Shown here in pieces: positions 7,913-17,298 of a DNA stretch of 64,000 bases. The DNA lies in the NCBI RefSeq assembly GCF_003385955.1, contig NZ_QRDW01000016.1:1-64000 (forward strand), given 5' to 3'. The DNA comes from Aestuariispira insulae (GTDB lineage Bacteria; Pseudomonadota; Alphaproteobacteria; UBA8366; Aestuariispiraceae). How positions within the stretch are numbered: position 1 is the first letter of the stretch; every line of letters begins with the position of its first letter. The notes beneath the pieces are model-generated. The model made no database searches. It was not told the DNA's origin and worked only from the letters and a program-made list of their open reading frames with translations. Position numbers and translations under genes: made by a program.

Positions 7913-9391
7913 TCAGTGCCGGGTTTCAATCCGTCGGATGAATTCCTCGAGGATCGAGCGATAAAGCGTATCCTTGATAACCTTGTCCTCGACCCCGTGA
8001 TCCAGGCTGGGATTGTCATTGACCTCGATGACCAGGATGCCTTTCTCAGTCTCCTTGACATCAACGCCATAAAGTCCGTCGCCCATCAGGGCGGCCGCCT
8101 GTTTGGCGACCCGGATCACTTGCGCTGGTGCCTCATCGACCGCGAATGTCTTAAAAGAACCCTGGCGGAAACTGCCGTCTGCCTTGTGGTTGACGATCTG
8201 CCAATGTTTGCCTGACATCATATATTGGCAGACATAGAGCGGCTCGCCACGCAGCAGGCCGACCCGCCAGTCAAATTTGGTATAGACAAATTCCTGGGCC
8301 AGGATCAGTCTGGAATGCTCCAGCAGCTCGGCCCCATGGCGCAGAACCTGTTCGGCATTTTCCGCCTTATACATGCCTCTGGAAAAGGAGCCGTCCGGGA
8401 TTTTCAAAATGATCGGATAGCCCATGTCACGCTCCAGTTCCGCGACCAGCTCGGGACCGAAATTGGCGCGGTTGATGGTGCGGCTTCTTGGTGCTGGAAT
8501 CTTATGGGTTTCCAGAATCTCATGCAGATACACTTTGTTGGTGCAATGCAGGATCGATGAGGGATCATCTATCACCGCCAGGCCTTCCTGTTCGGCTTTT
8601 CTGGCAAATTCATAGGTGTAATGGTTGATGTTTGTATTGGTCCGGATGAACAGGGCGTCAAATTCCGGTATGCGCCGATAATCCTTGCGGGTGATGATTT
8701 CGACCTCCATCCGCATGGATTGGCCGATCCGGATAAATCGATCCAGGGCCGCCTGGTCTGATGGTGGCAGTGCTTCTTCCGGCTCCACCAGGATCGCCAA
8801 GCTGTAAAGGGCTGGCGGGCGTTCGCCGGATGGCTGTTTGCGCAACCGGGTATAAGATAATAGGGCCTCCTTGAAAATCGGGCCTTCCTCTTCCTGGATC
8901 TGATGCAGGCCGAGCGGCCGGATCGTGTGAATTTTCCATCGACTGCCAAAGCGGATTTCCAGGCGCATGGCCGGATAGCGAAAGATATCGAAACAAACAT
9001 CGGCCAGTTTCTTGAAGCGACTGTCGGTGGCGCGGCCAAACAAGACGGTCAGCTGGAAGGTGCCCTCCGGCGGCTCCGTCAGCCGTTTGACGGTTTTGTT
9101 CAAAATGGCGTCAAGTTCCGGAAGGGAATCCGAATATTGGTTTTTCTCCTGCAGGATCAGGACATCAGCCACGGTCGGCATGGGGATCTGACCACGTGCT
9201 TCCGCCAAAAGAGAGCAATAATAGCCAGCAGACAGATATTTGTAATTCCGGCAAAGGTTAATCACGCGAGTGGTCTGGTTGCGGGCTTTGCCGGTCTGGG
9301 TCAGGAAGGTTTCTGCCGTCATCAGGTTCAGCCCTTCCATGGGCCACTTCCAGTCGGACATGCGGTCTACGATAATGGTGTAACGTGCCAT
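7913..9391 (-). CDS. RimK-like ATP-grasp ligase with N-terminal RLAN-type domain
   Basis: A 492-residue protein with an N-terminal alpha/beta domain of the RimK-like-ATPgrasp-N type (about 1-170) and a C-terminal ATP-grasp domain (about 285-490). The ATP-grasp part shows YPIILKIPDGSFSRG (phosphate-binding strand-loop), DWRVGLLRGEP and the Mg-binding VIEVNDNPSLDHG. Such enzymes form amide bonds between a carboxylate and an amine, often adding amino acids to peptides or proteins; the substrate here is unknown. The frame extends upstream to 9523, but ATG 9391 gives the expected MARYTIIVD start. It begins 8 bp after the GNAT/C39 fusion, so the two are almost certainly co-translated partners. Confidence 0.85.
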   Translation of the reverse strand: MARYTIIVDRMSDWKWPMEGLNLMTAETFLTQTGKARNQTTRVINLCRNYKYLSAGYYCSLLAEARGQIPMPTVADVLILQEKNQYSDSLPELDAILNKTVKRLTEPPEGTFQLTVLFGRATDSRFKKLADVCFDIFRYPAMRLEIRFGSRWKIHTIRPLGLHQIQEEEGPIFKEALLSYTRLRKQPSGERPPALYSLAILVEPEEALPPSDQAALDRFIRIGQSMRMEVEIITRKDYRRIPEFDALFIRTNTNINHYTYEFARKAEQEGLAVIDDPSSILHCTNKVYLHEILETHKIPAPRSRTINRANFGPELVAELERDMGYPIILKIPDGSFSRGMYKAENAEQVLRHGAELLEHSRLILAQEFVYTKFDWRVGLLRGEPLYVCQYMMSGKHWQIVNHKADGSFRQGSFKTFAVDEAPAQVIRVAKQAAALMGDGLYGVDVKETEKGILVIEVNDNPSLDHGVEDKVIKDTLYRSILEEFIRRIETRH

Positions 9392-9399
9392 GGCGTGTT

Positions 9400-10530
9400 T
9401 TATCCTTGCGGGCCAGGAATCTGATTGTGGGGTGGATCCATGATGATGGCGGCATAGTGTTTTTTGGCGCCAAAACGCATCATGCGTTCCAATTCTGCAG
9501 GTGCTATGGGAATCCCGATGCAATCAAGGTCACTACGGTTATCTTTTTCATCGGCAAAGGGATCGTTGATATAGAGGAAGCGATCGTCATGGGCGGTGAC
9601 AACGACCCAATGCGGTACCTTATCCCCGGTCAGGCGATAGGTGCTGATTAGGACGATGGGAATCGCCCCCCGGTCTAGCTGCTCAATCAGGTTGCCGGCG
9701 GTCATCGGGGCCGGGCTGACCGGGATACCGGCTTCAGTCGCGCGGGCCTGAAAATCCTCTTCGACCAGTTGGACCACCTGGCGTTTTTCATCCGTGCGCA
9801 CTGAATCCAGGAACATCCCGGTCTCGTCGCTCATGGAGACCGACACGGGAAAACCGCGTTTATGGGCGGCAAGCGCCAGCCCCAGCGCACCGCAGCCGCC
9901 ATGGCCGGACGTCATGAAGATGGTCGTGGCCTCACGCCAGAGCTTCAGTTCCAGGATACGATCGGCCGGGATATTGGGCGATTGCGCCCGCATCGCCATA
10001 ATCAGGCAGGAAGGGCCGCAGGTGAAATCCAGGGTCTGGCGATAATAGGGAACCCGATCCAGATCACGGGCCAGATGTTTGGCCAGATGCTTTTCCATCC
10101 GGAGTGCGTCGGCGTGATCCTCGTAATAGTCGAGATACCGCGCAAAAACCTTATAACCTTCGCGACGATAAAGATCCTGGGCCGCCTGGTTATTCTGGTG
10201 AACCTCCAGGCGGATCCTGGTGGCTTTATGGTCAAGCGCGCTTTCTTCCGCGGCGTTGATCAGCGCGCGGCCAATGCCCCGGCCCCGTGCCGATTGTGAT
10301 ACCGCAATGGAATAGAGCCGTGCCAGGGAGGTGTTCTTGTGGAACAAAACCAGGGAATAGCCGAGAAGGCGGCTGTCTTCTTCAAAGACAAACAGACAGG
10401 CATGGGCCTTGGTCAGGAAATATCGAAATCGTCTTGGGGATAATCGGTCCGTTCTGAAACTGCTATTCTCAAGATCCAGAAGGGCGGGGATATCTTCTCG
10501 GGTCGCAATGCGGATCATTTTTTTCTGCAT
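9400..10530 (-). CDS. GNAT acetyltransferase fused to C39-like cysteine peptidase
   Basis: A 376-residue two-domain protein. Residues 1-150 are a RimI-like GNAT domain with the acetyl-CoA loop SARGRGIGRAL. Residues 155-370 are a papain-fold C39-like peptidase with C171 in DFTCGPSC, H307 in VPHWVVV and N322-D323 in INDPF, so a full catalytic set is present. Fusions of this kind recur next to RLAN ATP-grasp genes; the pair could cleave and ligate or acetylate a peptide substrate. It lies 63 bp downstream of the araC gene on the same strand and may be co-transcribed with it. No obvious short precursor peptide is encoded beside it. Confidence 0.85.
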   Translation of the reverse strand: MQKKMIRIATREDIPALLDLENSSFRTDRLSPRRFRYFLTKAHACLFVFEEDSRLLGYSLVLFHKNTSLARLYSIAVSQSARGRGIGRALINAAEESALDHKATRIRLEVHQNNQAAQDLYRREGYKVFARYLDYYEDHADALRMEKHLAKHLARDLDRVPYYRQTLDFTCGPSCLIMAMRAQSPNIPADRILELKLWREATTIFMTSGHGGCGALGLALAAHKRGFPVSVSMSDETGMFLDSVRTDEKRQVVQLVEEDFQARATEAGIPVSPAPMTAGNLIEQLDRGAIPIVLISTYRLTGDKVPHWVVVTAHDDRFLYINDPFADEKDNRSDLDCIGIPIAPAELERMMRFGAKKHYAAIIMDPPHNQIPGPQG

Positions 10531-10593
10531 CTAGGTCAGATGCTTAAACGCGCATCCAACGGAATAGTGCATGAGCTTTGGGCGAAGCGCAAA

Positions 10594-11619
10594 TCAAACC
10601 TTGCAGCCGGAAGGCGGAAAACCGAATAGTTTTTTAAAGGCGGTCGAAAAGCTGGCCGGGCTATCATAGCCGGCCTGATAGGCGGCCTCGCTGACGGGCT
10701 TTCCCTCCAGCTCGATTGCCTGCTTGGCGCGGGTCAGCCGTTGCTCGCGGCAGAATTCCGCTATGGTTTGGTGATAGGTGCGCTTGAAGGCATTTTGCAT
10801 GGATGCAATGCTCATGCCCAGAATGGTTGAAAGGCCGGTCAGGCTGATTTCTTCATCCAGATGGTCGATGATATGTTGGCGCACGCATTGCGCGCGGCGG
10901 GCCTCTCTGGTGGAAGGCAGGCTGTCCTGGCGGGCTGGGGAGAGGCTGGCGATCGCTTCATGAACAATTTCCATGGCTTTCCCTTCACGGGACAATACCT
11001 GCAGCAGATGGGGGTCGTTGCCGGGATTGATCAGTTGTTCCGCGAGGGACAAGGCATGATTGGACGGCTTCCAACAGCCGATGGACAGATGTTCGCTCAG
11101 GATGGCCGGGAAGGTTTCATGGAGATGTGACTGGTCATCCGCCAATCGCAGCAACCATTCCCGTGGCACCACAATCAGGGCCTTCCTGATATGCGTGCCC
11201 TTCTTTGAAAGCCGTTGCATCGGCTCTGTTCTGGTCAGGTTCCAGAATTGTCCGGCGGGCCCCGTTCCCCGCCCCAGTGTGAAGGATTTTTCTGCCAGGC
11301 GCACATCCAGGCAGCCCTCCAGCGTGATGGCGACCACAAAGGCCGGTTTCATCAGCCACTCTTTCACCAAGTCATGCATCTCGATGGTGTCGGTGGCGTG
11401 TATTTTTAGCCCAGTGAGGCCGTCATGGTCATGCATCCTGCCCCGCACAACCAGATCGTCCGGCAGCAGTTGGGGGGAGGTCACTTGGAAGGGTTCACTG
11501 TTTCCGGCGGGCGGCCGCATGCTCAGACTGCGCAGGGAAATGCCGGTATCCCGGGCCCGTTGCCTGCTTGCCGAAATATCCTGCTTATCGTCCTGTCTCA
11601 AAATCGGCCCCTGTCTCAA
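10594..11619 (-). CDS. AraC-family transcriptional regulator
   Basis: A 341-residue regulator with an effector-binding N-terminal region and a C-terminal AraC helix-turn-helix pair (about 240-340: LTGLSTILGMSIASMQNAFK and YQAGYDSPASFSTAFKKLFG). The layout resembles PchR/YbtA-type iron and siderophore regulators. The start is uncertain: TTG 11619, a second TTG 18 nt further in within a TTGAGACAGG duplication, or ATG 11520. It is divergent from the second haem receptor, separated by a region with a 9-bp inverted repeat that may be its operator or a Fur site. Confidence 0.85.
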   Translation of the reverse strand: MRQGPILRQDDKQDISASRQRARDTGISLRSLSMRPPAGNSEPFQVTSPQLLPDDLVVRGRMHDHDGLTGLKIHATDTIEMHDLVKEWLMKPAFVVAITLEGCLDVRLAEKSFTLGRGTGPAGQFWNLTRTEPMQRLSKKGTHIRKALIVVPREWLLRLADDQSHLHETFPAILSEHLSIGCWKPSNHALSLAEQLINPGNDPHLLQVLSREGKAMEIVHEAIASLSPARQDSLPSTREARRAQCVRQHIIDHLDEEISLTGLSTILGMSIASMQNAFKRTYHQTIAEFCREQRLTRAKQAIELEGKPVSEAAYQAGYDSPASFSTAFKKLFGFPPSGCKV

Positions 11620-11679
11620 AGTCGGCTTGCCCCGTTGATGCGGGAGCGGTTCATGCGGTCGGAGAATGTAATTGGATTA

Positions 11680-11704
11680 AGAATGATTCGCAACAAATCA
11701 TTCT
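11680..11704. promoter_or_regulatory. inverted repeat, candidate AraC or Fur operator
   Basis: Perfect 9-bp arms AGAATGATT / AATCATTCT with a 7-nt spacer, about 60 bp upstream of the AraC start and about 180 bp before the receptor. The AATCATTC core also occurs in both Fur-like boxes of the first haem locus. Confidence 0.6.
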
Positions 11705-11837
11705 GAACGAGGCCAAGTCCTTCCAGGCCGGTTGATGTTGATGATGGCCATGCACGCCAGTCGGGAATTTTGTTCTTTTGCTGAAGTCTTTTGCGATTTC
11801 TCGAATGGCAGCCGCATGGAAACCTCTTTTTGCGATT

Positions 11838-11856
11838 GATAATAAGAACCACTCGC
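11838..11856. promoter_or_regulatory. weak Fur-like box before second haem receptor
   Basis: 13 of 19 matches to the Fur consensus, starting GATAAT, and flanked by TGCGA / TCGCA arms. It lies 28 bp before the receptor GTG start. Confidence 0.45.
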
Positions 11857-11884
11857 AATAAACGTATGTGCAATGGAGGGGTTT

Positions 11885-13888
11885 GTGAGCTTTTGCAGTA
11901 GAAAAAACGGCCGGTCATATGGTGCGGCTTTGGCCATGGTGTCACCGATGGTCCTGATGAATTGTGGCATTTCCGCCTATGCCCAGGACGCATCTGGTGG
12001 AGAGGTGACGATTCTGGAACCGATCGCGGTAACCGCAACCGAAGTGGCACCGGGTGGTGTGCAGATCGGTGAGGAGGAACTGGAGCGGATCAACCCGACC
12101 AATATTAAGGATGTTTTCACTAACGAATCCTCGGTCAATGTCAGCGGTGGCTCCGATGTTGCGCGCAAGGTCTATGTCAACGGTTTCGAAGATACCAACC
12201 TGAATGTGAAGATCGACGGTGCGCGCCAGGTCAATTCCGCTTTCCATCATCTGGGAACCGCGATCATTGATCCGGGATTGTTGAAATCCGTCCGGGTGGA
12301 AACCGGTGTCGGGCCAACGGATGTGGGGCCAGGTTCTCTTGGCGGCTCCATTGCCTATGAAACCAAGGATGCCCGTGACCTACTGGACGGGGATCAGCAA
12401 TGGGGCGGCTATACCAGCCTGCAATATGACACCAATGGCAATGCCCATACGGAAGTCCTGACCCTGGCCGGGCGTCACGAAAACCTCGAGTGGATGGCCT
12501 ACCGTTCCCAGGAAGGCGGTAATATCTATGAGGATGGTGATGGTAATGACGTGGCTGGCACCAAACCGGATATGGAAAACACCATCGCGAAATTTGCGCT
12601 GAACGGTCGGGAGGGCGGCCGCCTGGAAATCCAGGGTAATTATCTCAAAGATGAGGCCGTGCGGCCGAACCGGGCTAATTTCGGGGCACTGGTCAACGGA
12701 TCACCACCAACCTTCCAGGAGTTTGACCGCAAGACATTGACCGTTTCCTATGTGGATGAAGCACCGACGAAGAATTTCAATCCGGAAGCGGTGTTCAGTT
12801 TTAACCAATCATCCCTCTTTATCCATGACCTGCAATTCGGTTCCAACCTACGGGACCTGAAATCCGAAACCACCAGTTATAACGGAAAATTGGCCAATAC
12901 CTTCACCACCGGCCTGGGGATTGCGGAGAATGGCAGTGTGTCGACCGGCGTGGATTTCTTCCACGACACCGGCCATGGCGACATCTCTGATTCTTTCGCC
13001 AGCAATGTTTCCCTGGTGAATGAGGAAACCTCCTTGAATGGCGGTGTCTTTGTCCAGACCCGCTTGAATATGAGCAAGGCATTTCGGTTGAATGTGGGCG
13101 CGCGTTATGACCAGCAGCGTTTTGAGGGGATCGATGGCACGACCATCAATACCGGCGGGGTCAGCGGCAGTGCGAATGTTGAATATGATTTCCTGCCCGA
13201 ATTGACGGGCTATGCTGGGGCGGCCAGTACTTTTGGCGGTATCCCGCTTGGGGAATCGGCGATCTATAACTTTGCCAGCCAGTGGAATTACGATGGCCTT
13301 AGCGCGTCCCGTTCCAAAAGCTATAAGGCTGGCTTCAAGGGGGAAAACGGTCGTTTTTTCGGCGATTTCCACGGCTATTACACTGAAATCGATGATAGCC
13401 ACGACCGGGGCAACGCAACCCGGAATTCAACCCGCGATATCAAATCACTGGGTTGGAACTTGTCTGGGAAGTTCCAGGAGGAAAACTGGTATCTCCGTGC
13501 AAGTTTTTCCGATAACCGCCTGCGCTCCAACGGCTTGCCGCTCAGCAGCGGTAGTGCCTCATATCATGGCTTACAGATGGGTACCCAGGCGACATTGGAC
13601 GGGGCCTATGATTGGTATGACCACGGCATCCGGGCTGGTGGCAGCATCGAATATTCCTTCACTGACAATACCTACGATACTGTCACCTTGAAGCAATATA
13701 AGGTGGTGAATGTCTTTGCCGAATATCTGCCGGATGCTGTGGACGGCCTGACCCTTCGGTTGGATATCCGAAACCTCCTGGATGAGACCTATGTGGACCG
13801 TGCCACGTCGGGTGTCGATAACAGTTCCGCCGTTCCCTACAACGAACCGGGTCGTAGCGTGCTGGCGACCGCGAAATATGTATTCTAG
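11885..13888 (+). CDS. TonB-dependent haem receptor (second copy)
   Basis: An approximately 667-residue outer-membrane receptor. It has a signal peptide (ending SAYAQ), a TonB box (EPIAVTATE), a plug with VYVNGFEDTNLNVKIDGARQ and GPGSLGGSIAYETKDARDLL, and a barrel ending in F. This matches the haem/haemoglobin receptor family but is clearly diverged from the first copy. GTG 11885 is preferred because GGAGG lies 6 nt upstream; ATG 11873, four codons earlier, has no ribosome site. It heads the operon receptor-DUF2218-tonB-hmuTUV. Confidence 0.88.
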   Translation: MSFCSRKNGRSYGAALAMVSPMVLMNCGISAYAQDASGGEVTILEPIAVTATEVAPGGVQIGEEELERINPTNIKDVFTNESSVNVSGGSDVARKVYVNGFEDTNLNVKIDGARQVNSAFHHLGTAIIDPGLLKSVRVETGVGPTDVGPGSLGGSIAYETKDARDLLDGDQQWGGYTSLQYDTNGNAHTEVLTLAGRHENLEWMAYRSQEGGNIYEDGDGNDVAGTKPDMENTIAKFALNGREGGRLEIQGNYLKDEAVRPNRANFGALVNGSPPTFQEFDRKTLTVSYVDEAPTKNFNPEAVFSFNQSSLFIHDLQFGSNLRDLKSETTSYNGKLANTFTTGLGIAENGSVSTGVDFFHDTGHGDISDSFASNVSLVNEETSLNGGVFVQTRLNMSKAFRLNVGARYDQQRFEGIDGTTINTGGVSGSANVEYDFLPELTGYAGAASTFGGIPLGESAIYNFASQWNYDGLSASRSKSYKAGFKGENGRFFGDFHGYYTEIDDSHDRGNATRNSTRDIKSLGWNLSGKFQEENWYLRASFSDNRLRSNGLPLSSGSASYHGLQMGTQATLDGAYDWYDHGIRAGGSIEYSFTDNTYDTVTLKQYKVVNVFAEYLPDAVDGLTLRLDIRNLLDETYVDRATSGVDNSSAVPYNEPGRSVLATAKYVF

Positions 13889-13898
13889 GGGGGCAGGG

Positions 13899-14261
13899 AT
13901 GACGCAATCACATTTCTCCCATGCGCGGGTGGCAACGGCCTCGGCGGAAAAATACCTCCGCCAGCTATGCAAGCATTTTGCCCATAAAGTGCCGGTGGAA
14001 TTGGATCAGCAAAAAGCCCGGGTGGACTTTCCGCCCGGACCCTGCCTGATGATGGCGGATGAAACGGCGCTGTCATTCTATTGCCAGGGCGGTAGTGCCG
14101 ACGGTTTGGCGCGAATCCAACTGATCATCGACGATCATTTGAAACGGTTTGCCTGGCGGGAGGAACCGGAGATCCAGTGGGGGGAAGGTCTGCCATTTTC
14201 GGTGGTGTCAGGCCGATTGCCGGGTCTTTCGGACTTTGCCGCAATGGAGGGGGAAACGTGA
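13899..14261 (+). CDS. DUF2218 family protein in haem operon
   Basis: A 120-residue cytoplasmic protein of the DUF2218 family: ATASAEKYLRQLCKHFAHK at the N-terminus, DFPPGPCLMMADETALSF in the middle and DDHLKRFAWREEPEIQW near the C-terminus. The family has no established biochemical role but often sits in iron, siderophore or haem loci. A strong AGGG-rich ribosome site precedes ATG 13899, 10 bp after the receptor stop. Its position between receptor and tonB implies a role in haem handling or sensing. Confidence 0.85.
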   Translation: MTQSHFSHARVATASAEKYLRQLCKHFAHKVPVELDQQKARVDFPPGPCLMMADETALSFYCQGGSADGLARIQLIIDDHLKRFAWREEPEIQWGEGLPFSVVSGRLPGLSDFAAMEGET

Positions 14262-14283
14262 ACGATAACACGGGAGGGCGGTT

Positions 14284-15276
14284 TTGTTAGATCGCTCTGA
14301 TCTTCCCTTACTTATCCTAGCGATTTTCTTGGCGCTGGGCCTGCAAACAGGCCTGGCGATCCTCTTTTATGATGCGTCCGACATCGGTGCCCGTGCACCT
14401 GGTAGCGGCGGTAGGCAAGTGGCGATCACTCTGGTGGCGGCGCAGCAGCAGATTGCGCAGATTCAGGCCGGGCCGCAGGATCAAAGTGACAGCGAAGCTG
14501 AAACCGTGGCGGATCCGGTGCAAGAATCCCTGCCGCATAGGGAAGAACCGATAGAGACGGTTAGCGAGATTATTCCTGAGCCTCTGCTGCCTGAAACGGC
14601 CACGCCGGTTTCGGAACCCGAAAAAACAGCGGATCCGGAACCTGTGCAGGGACCCCAGCTGCCCACGGCGGCAGAGGCAGATTTCCCGAAAACCAAACCT
14701 GTTGTTTCCAAGCCCCCCTTTCCCCGCCCGGTCAAAAAACCTGTTCGGCGCAAACCGAAAAAGACCGAGGCCGCAACTGAAGCTCAAAAACAGAATGTGG
14801 TTCGGGAAGCAACCGTGTCGCCGGCAAGCGCCAAGCCGGTGACGGTGGTGAAACAAAACAAACCCCGAAAAAAGACCGGCGAAGACGGGGTCCATGCAAG
14901 ATCCACCTTGGCGCAGGACGGCTGGGAAGGCGCGTCAACGGACCGTACCAACCAGGAAGGCGGACAAGCGGTGATCGGCAATGACAGCGATTACGCCTTT
15001 CAGGTCCGGCTGTGGCTGGAACGCCATAAGGTTTATCCCAAAAAAGCCCGGCGCAAGCGAAAGCAGGGGATTGTCACACTCTATTTCCGCGTCAGTCGGG
15101 ACGGACGGGTCCTGGCACAGGACATCCGACAGGGATCGGGTCATGAGATCCTGGATGAAGAAGTTTTGGCCATGCTGAAACGCGCCCAGCCGCTGCCGCC
15201 CCTGCCGGACAATGTCAAAGGCGCTTATGCCGACATGATCATACCCATCGATTTTTCCCTGCGCGGCAATCGCTGA
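14284..15276 (+). CDS. tonB: energy transducer TonB (second copy)
   Basis: A 330-residue TonB with an N-terminal anchor helix (about 7-28), a long Pro/Glu/Lys-rich spacer including KP..RPVKKPVRRKPKK, and a C-terminal TonB domain (about 240-328) with KVYPKKARRKRKQGIVTLYF and GSGHEILDEEVL. The TTG start at 14284 is supported by GGAGG with 6-nt spacing; no ATG fits the N-terminal helix. It lies in the second haem operon and probably serves its receptor. Confidence 0.9.
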   Translation: MLDRSDLPLLILAIFLALGLQTGLAILFYDASDIGARAPGSGGRQVAITLVAAQQQIAQIQAGPQDQSDSEAETVADPVQESLPHREEPIETVSEIIPEPLLPETATPVSEPEKTADPEPVQGPQLPTAAEADFPKTKPVVSKPPFPRPVKKPVRRKPKKTEAATEAQKQNVVREATVSPASAKPVTVVKQNKPRKKTGEDGVHARSTLAQDGWEGASTDRTNQEGGQAVIGNDSDYAFQVRLWLERHKVYPKKARRKRKQGIVTLYFRVSRDGRVLAQDIRQGSGHEILDEEVLAMLKRAQPLPPLPDNVKGAYADMIIPIDFSLRGNR

Positions 15277-15315
15277 TGACGGAGGGCAAGATGACATTCC
15301 AAGAAAGGCTGATAA

Positions 15316-16215
15316 ATGAATAGACGAGATTTCCTGTTAACCCTCGCCGGTACGGTGCCGGCTTTGATGTTGGCCTCCCGTCGGCCTGCATTGGCTGCAA
15401 AGAGCGAGCGGATCGTTTCGATCGGGGGCGCGGTGACAGAAACTGTCGCGGCTCTGGGGGCAGCAGACCGTTTGGTGGCGGTGGATACAACCAGCCGCTT
15501 TCCAGTGCCGGTTCAGGGGCTGCCGCAGGTGGGCTATCTTCGAACATTAGCGGCGGAGGGCATCTTGTCCATGGGGCCTACGAAAATTCTGGCAAGCGCG
15601 CTTGCCGGGCCAAAGGTGGTTTTAGACCAGTTGGCGGCCTCCGGGTTGCTGCAAATGATCCCGGACAAACCAACTGCCGACGGGGTGGAGGCAAAAATCC
15701 GGGCCGTCGGGGAGGCTCTGGATCTGGATGCCGAGGCGGAGGAACTGGCCCGGCAGGTTTTGGCGGATATGGCCGAAGTGAACCGGCAGTTGGATCAGGT
15801 GCAGGACCGGCCGAAGGTGGCTTTCCTACACAATGTCGGCCGGGCCGCACCGTTGACCGGCGGGCGGGAAACCCCGGCCAGCGCCATTATCGAATTGGCG
15901 CGCGGGCAAAATGCCTTTGCTGATTTTGCCGGCTATAAAACCGCCGCACCGGAAGCCATGATCGCCGCAGCGCCCGATGCGATCATCATGACCGGAGGCG
16001 CGATTGAGCGGTTTGGCGGTATGGAGGCGGTGCTGGCCTTGCCGCATGTGGCAGGCACACCGGCAGGAAAGGCCGGACGTATCATCAAAATTGACCGGCT
16101 CTATATGCTGGGGTTTGGTCCCAGAACGGCTCATGCGGCAGCCGATTTGGCCCAAGCGCTGCATCCGAAGCTGGATCTTGCGGGGCTGCCGGAACGGGCG
16201 TGGACACAATCATGA
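15316..16215 (+). CDS. hmuT: periplasmic haemin-binding protein HmuT (second copy)
   Basis: A 299-residue class III binding protein, homologous along its length to the first copy. It starts with a twin-arginine-like signal (MNRRDFLLTLAGTVPALML) and carries VSIGGAVTETVAALG, VGYLRTLAAEGILSMGPT and AFLHNVGRAAPLTGGRETPA. It delivers haem to HmuUV, whose genes follow directly; its stop overlaps the hmuU start (ATGA). Confidence 0.92.
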   Translation: MNRRDFLLTLAGTVPALMLASRRPALAAKSERIVSIGGAVTETVAALGAADRLVAVDTTSRFPVPVQGLPQVGYLRTLAAEGILSMGPTKILASALAGPKVVLDQLAASGLLQMIPDKPTADGVEAKIRAVGEALDLDAEAEELARQVLADMAEVNRQLDQVQDRPKVAFLHNVGRAAPLTGGRETPASAIIELARGQNAFADFAGYKTAAPEAMIAAAPDAIIMTGGAIERFGGMEAVLALPHVAGTPAGKAGRIIKIDRLYMLGFGPRTAHAAADLAQALHPKLDLAGLPERAWTQS

Positions 16216-17297
16216 TGGTACCAGCAGGACAAACCCTGTCCGGCCGCCGCGAAAGCTTGCGGCCGCTTCTGCTTCCCGGCCTGGCGATGGCTCTCCTGGC
16301 GGGGGTGCTGGCCAGTTTGGCGATTGGCGCATCCTCCATACCGGTCTGGGATGTCGTTCGTGTCCTTCTGTCCCAGATCGGGTGGATGGATCCGGTTGAG
16401 ACCGGCAAGGCCCATCAGGAGTTGGTGGTGCTATCCTTGCGTCTTCCGCGGACCATCACGGCCCTCATGGTGGGCGCGGCCCTGGGGCTTTCGGGGGCGG
16501 TGTTGCAGGGCGTGTTTCGCAATCCTCTGGCGGACCCGACCCTGGTGGGCGTGTCCAGCGGTGCTGCCTTTGCCGCTGCGGCGACCATCGTCTTGGGCGG
16601 CACATCCGGGATGGCGGTGGTGATCGGCTTTTTCGGGGCCTTTGCTCTGCCGATTTGTGCTTTCTTAGGGGGGCTGGCCACCACCGGCCTGCTCTACCGG
16701 TTTGCCACCCGGCAGGGGCGCACATCGGTCGCGATCATGCTGTTGGCGGGAATCGCCGTTGGTGCGTTGGCCAGCGCCGGAACCGGGATGCTGATCTTTC
16801 TCAGCAATGATGAACAACTGCGCGATATCACCTTCTGGATGCTGGGCAGTGTTGGCGGTGCCACCTGGTCGACAACCTTGCCGTTGCTTTTGTTGCTGCC
16901 GGTTTTTGCCGGGATCATTTTTGTCGCACGTCCGTTAAACCAGCTTTTGCTGGGCAATCGGGAGGCCCGTCTGATCGGGGTGAATGTGGATCGGTTGGTC
17001 CGCTGGCTGATTGTGGCGGTTGCCTTGAGTGTTGGGGCGGCGGTTTCCGTATCCGGAATCATCGGTTTTGTCGGCATTGTGGTGCCGCATTTCCTCCGGC
17101 TGATCACTGGGCCCGATCATCGTTTTGTCCTGCCGGGCTCGATGTTGTTGGGTGGGTTGCTGCTGATCGTGGCGGATATTCTGGCCCGGACCCTGTTTGC
17201 CCCGGCGGAGCTGCCGATTGGCATCCTGACGGCGATCATGGGCGCACCCTTCTTTCTTTGGCTTTTGATGAAAATGCAGCGGCGGTTTGGAGACTGA
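16212..17297 (+). CDS. hmuU: haem ABC transporter permease HmuU
   Basis: A 361-residue FecCD-family permease with about ten hydrophobic helices and the family motifs LRLPRTITALMVGAALGLSG, GVSSGAAFAA and VSGIIGFVGIVVPHFLRL. It forms the membrane channel for haem import with HmuV. ATG 16212 overlaps the hmuT stop; GTG 16200 and ATG 16215 are alternatives. It is the only FecCD permease in the window, so it probably serves both HmuT copies. Confidence 0.93.
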   Translation: MMVPAGQTLSGRRESLRPLLLPGLAMALLAGVLASLAIGASSIPVWDVVRVLLSQIGWMDPVETGKAHQELVVLSLRLPRTITALMVGAALGLSGAVLQGVFRNPLADPTLVGVSSGAAFAAAATIVLGGTSGMAVVIGFFGAFALPICAFLGGLATTGLLYRFATRQGRTSVAIMLLAGIAVGALASAGTGMLIFLSNDEQLRDITFWMLGSVGGATWSTTLPLLLLLPVFAGIIFVARPLNQLLLGNREARLIGVNVDRLVRWLIVAVALSVGAAVSVSGIIGFVGIVVPHFLRLITGPDHRFVLPGSMLLGGLLLIVADILARTLFAPAELPIGILTAIMGAPFFLWLLMKMQRRFGD

Positions 17298-17298
17298 T

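Noticed and set aside
11589-11619. Duplicated TTGAGACAGG at the AraC start
   Set aside because: Considered as a regulatory direct repeat, but it lies at and just inside the putative TTG start and more likely reflects coding sequence or start ambiguity.
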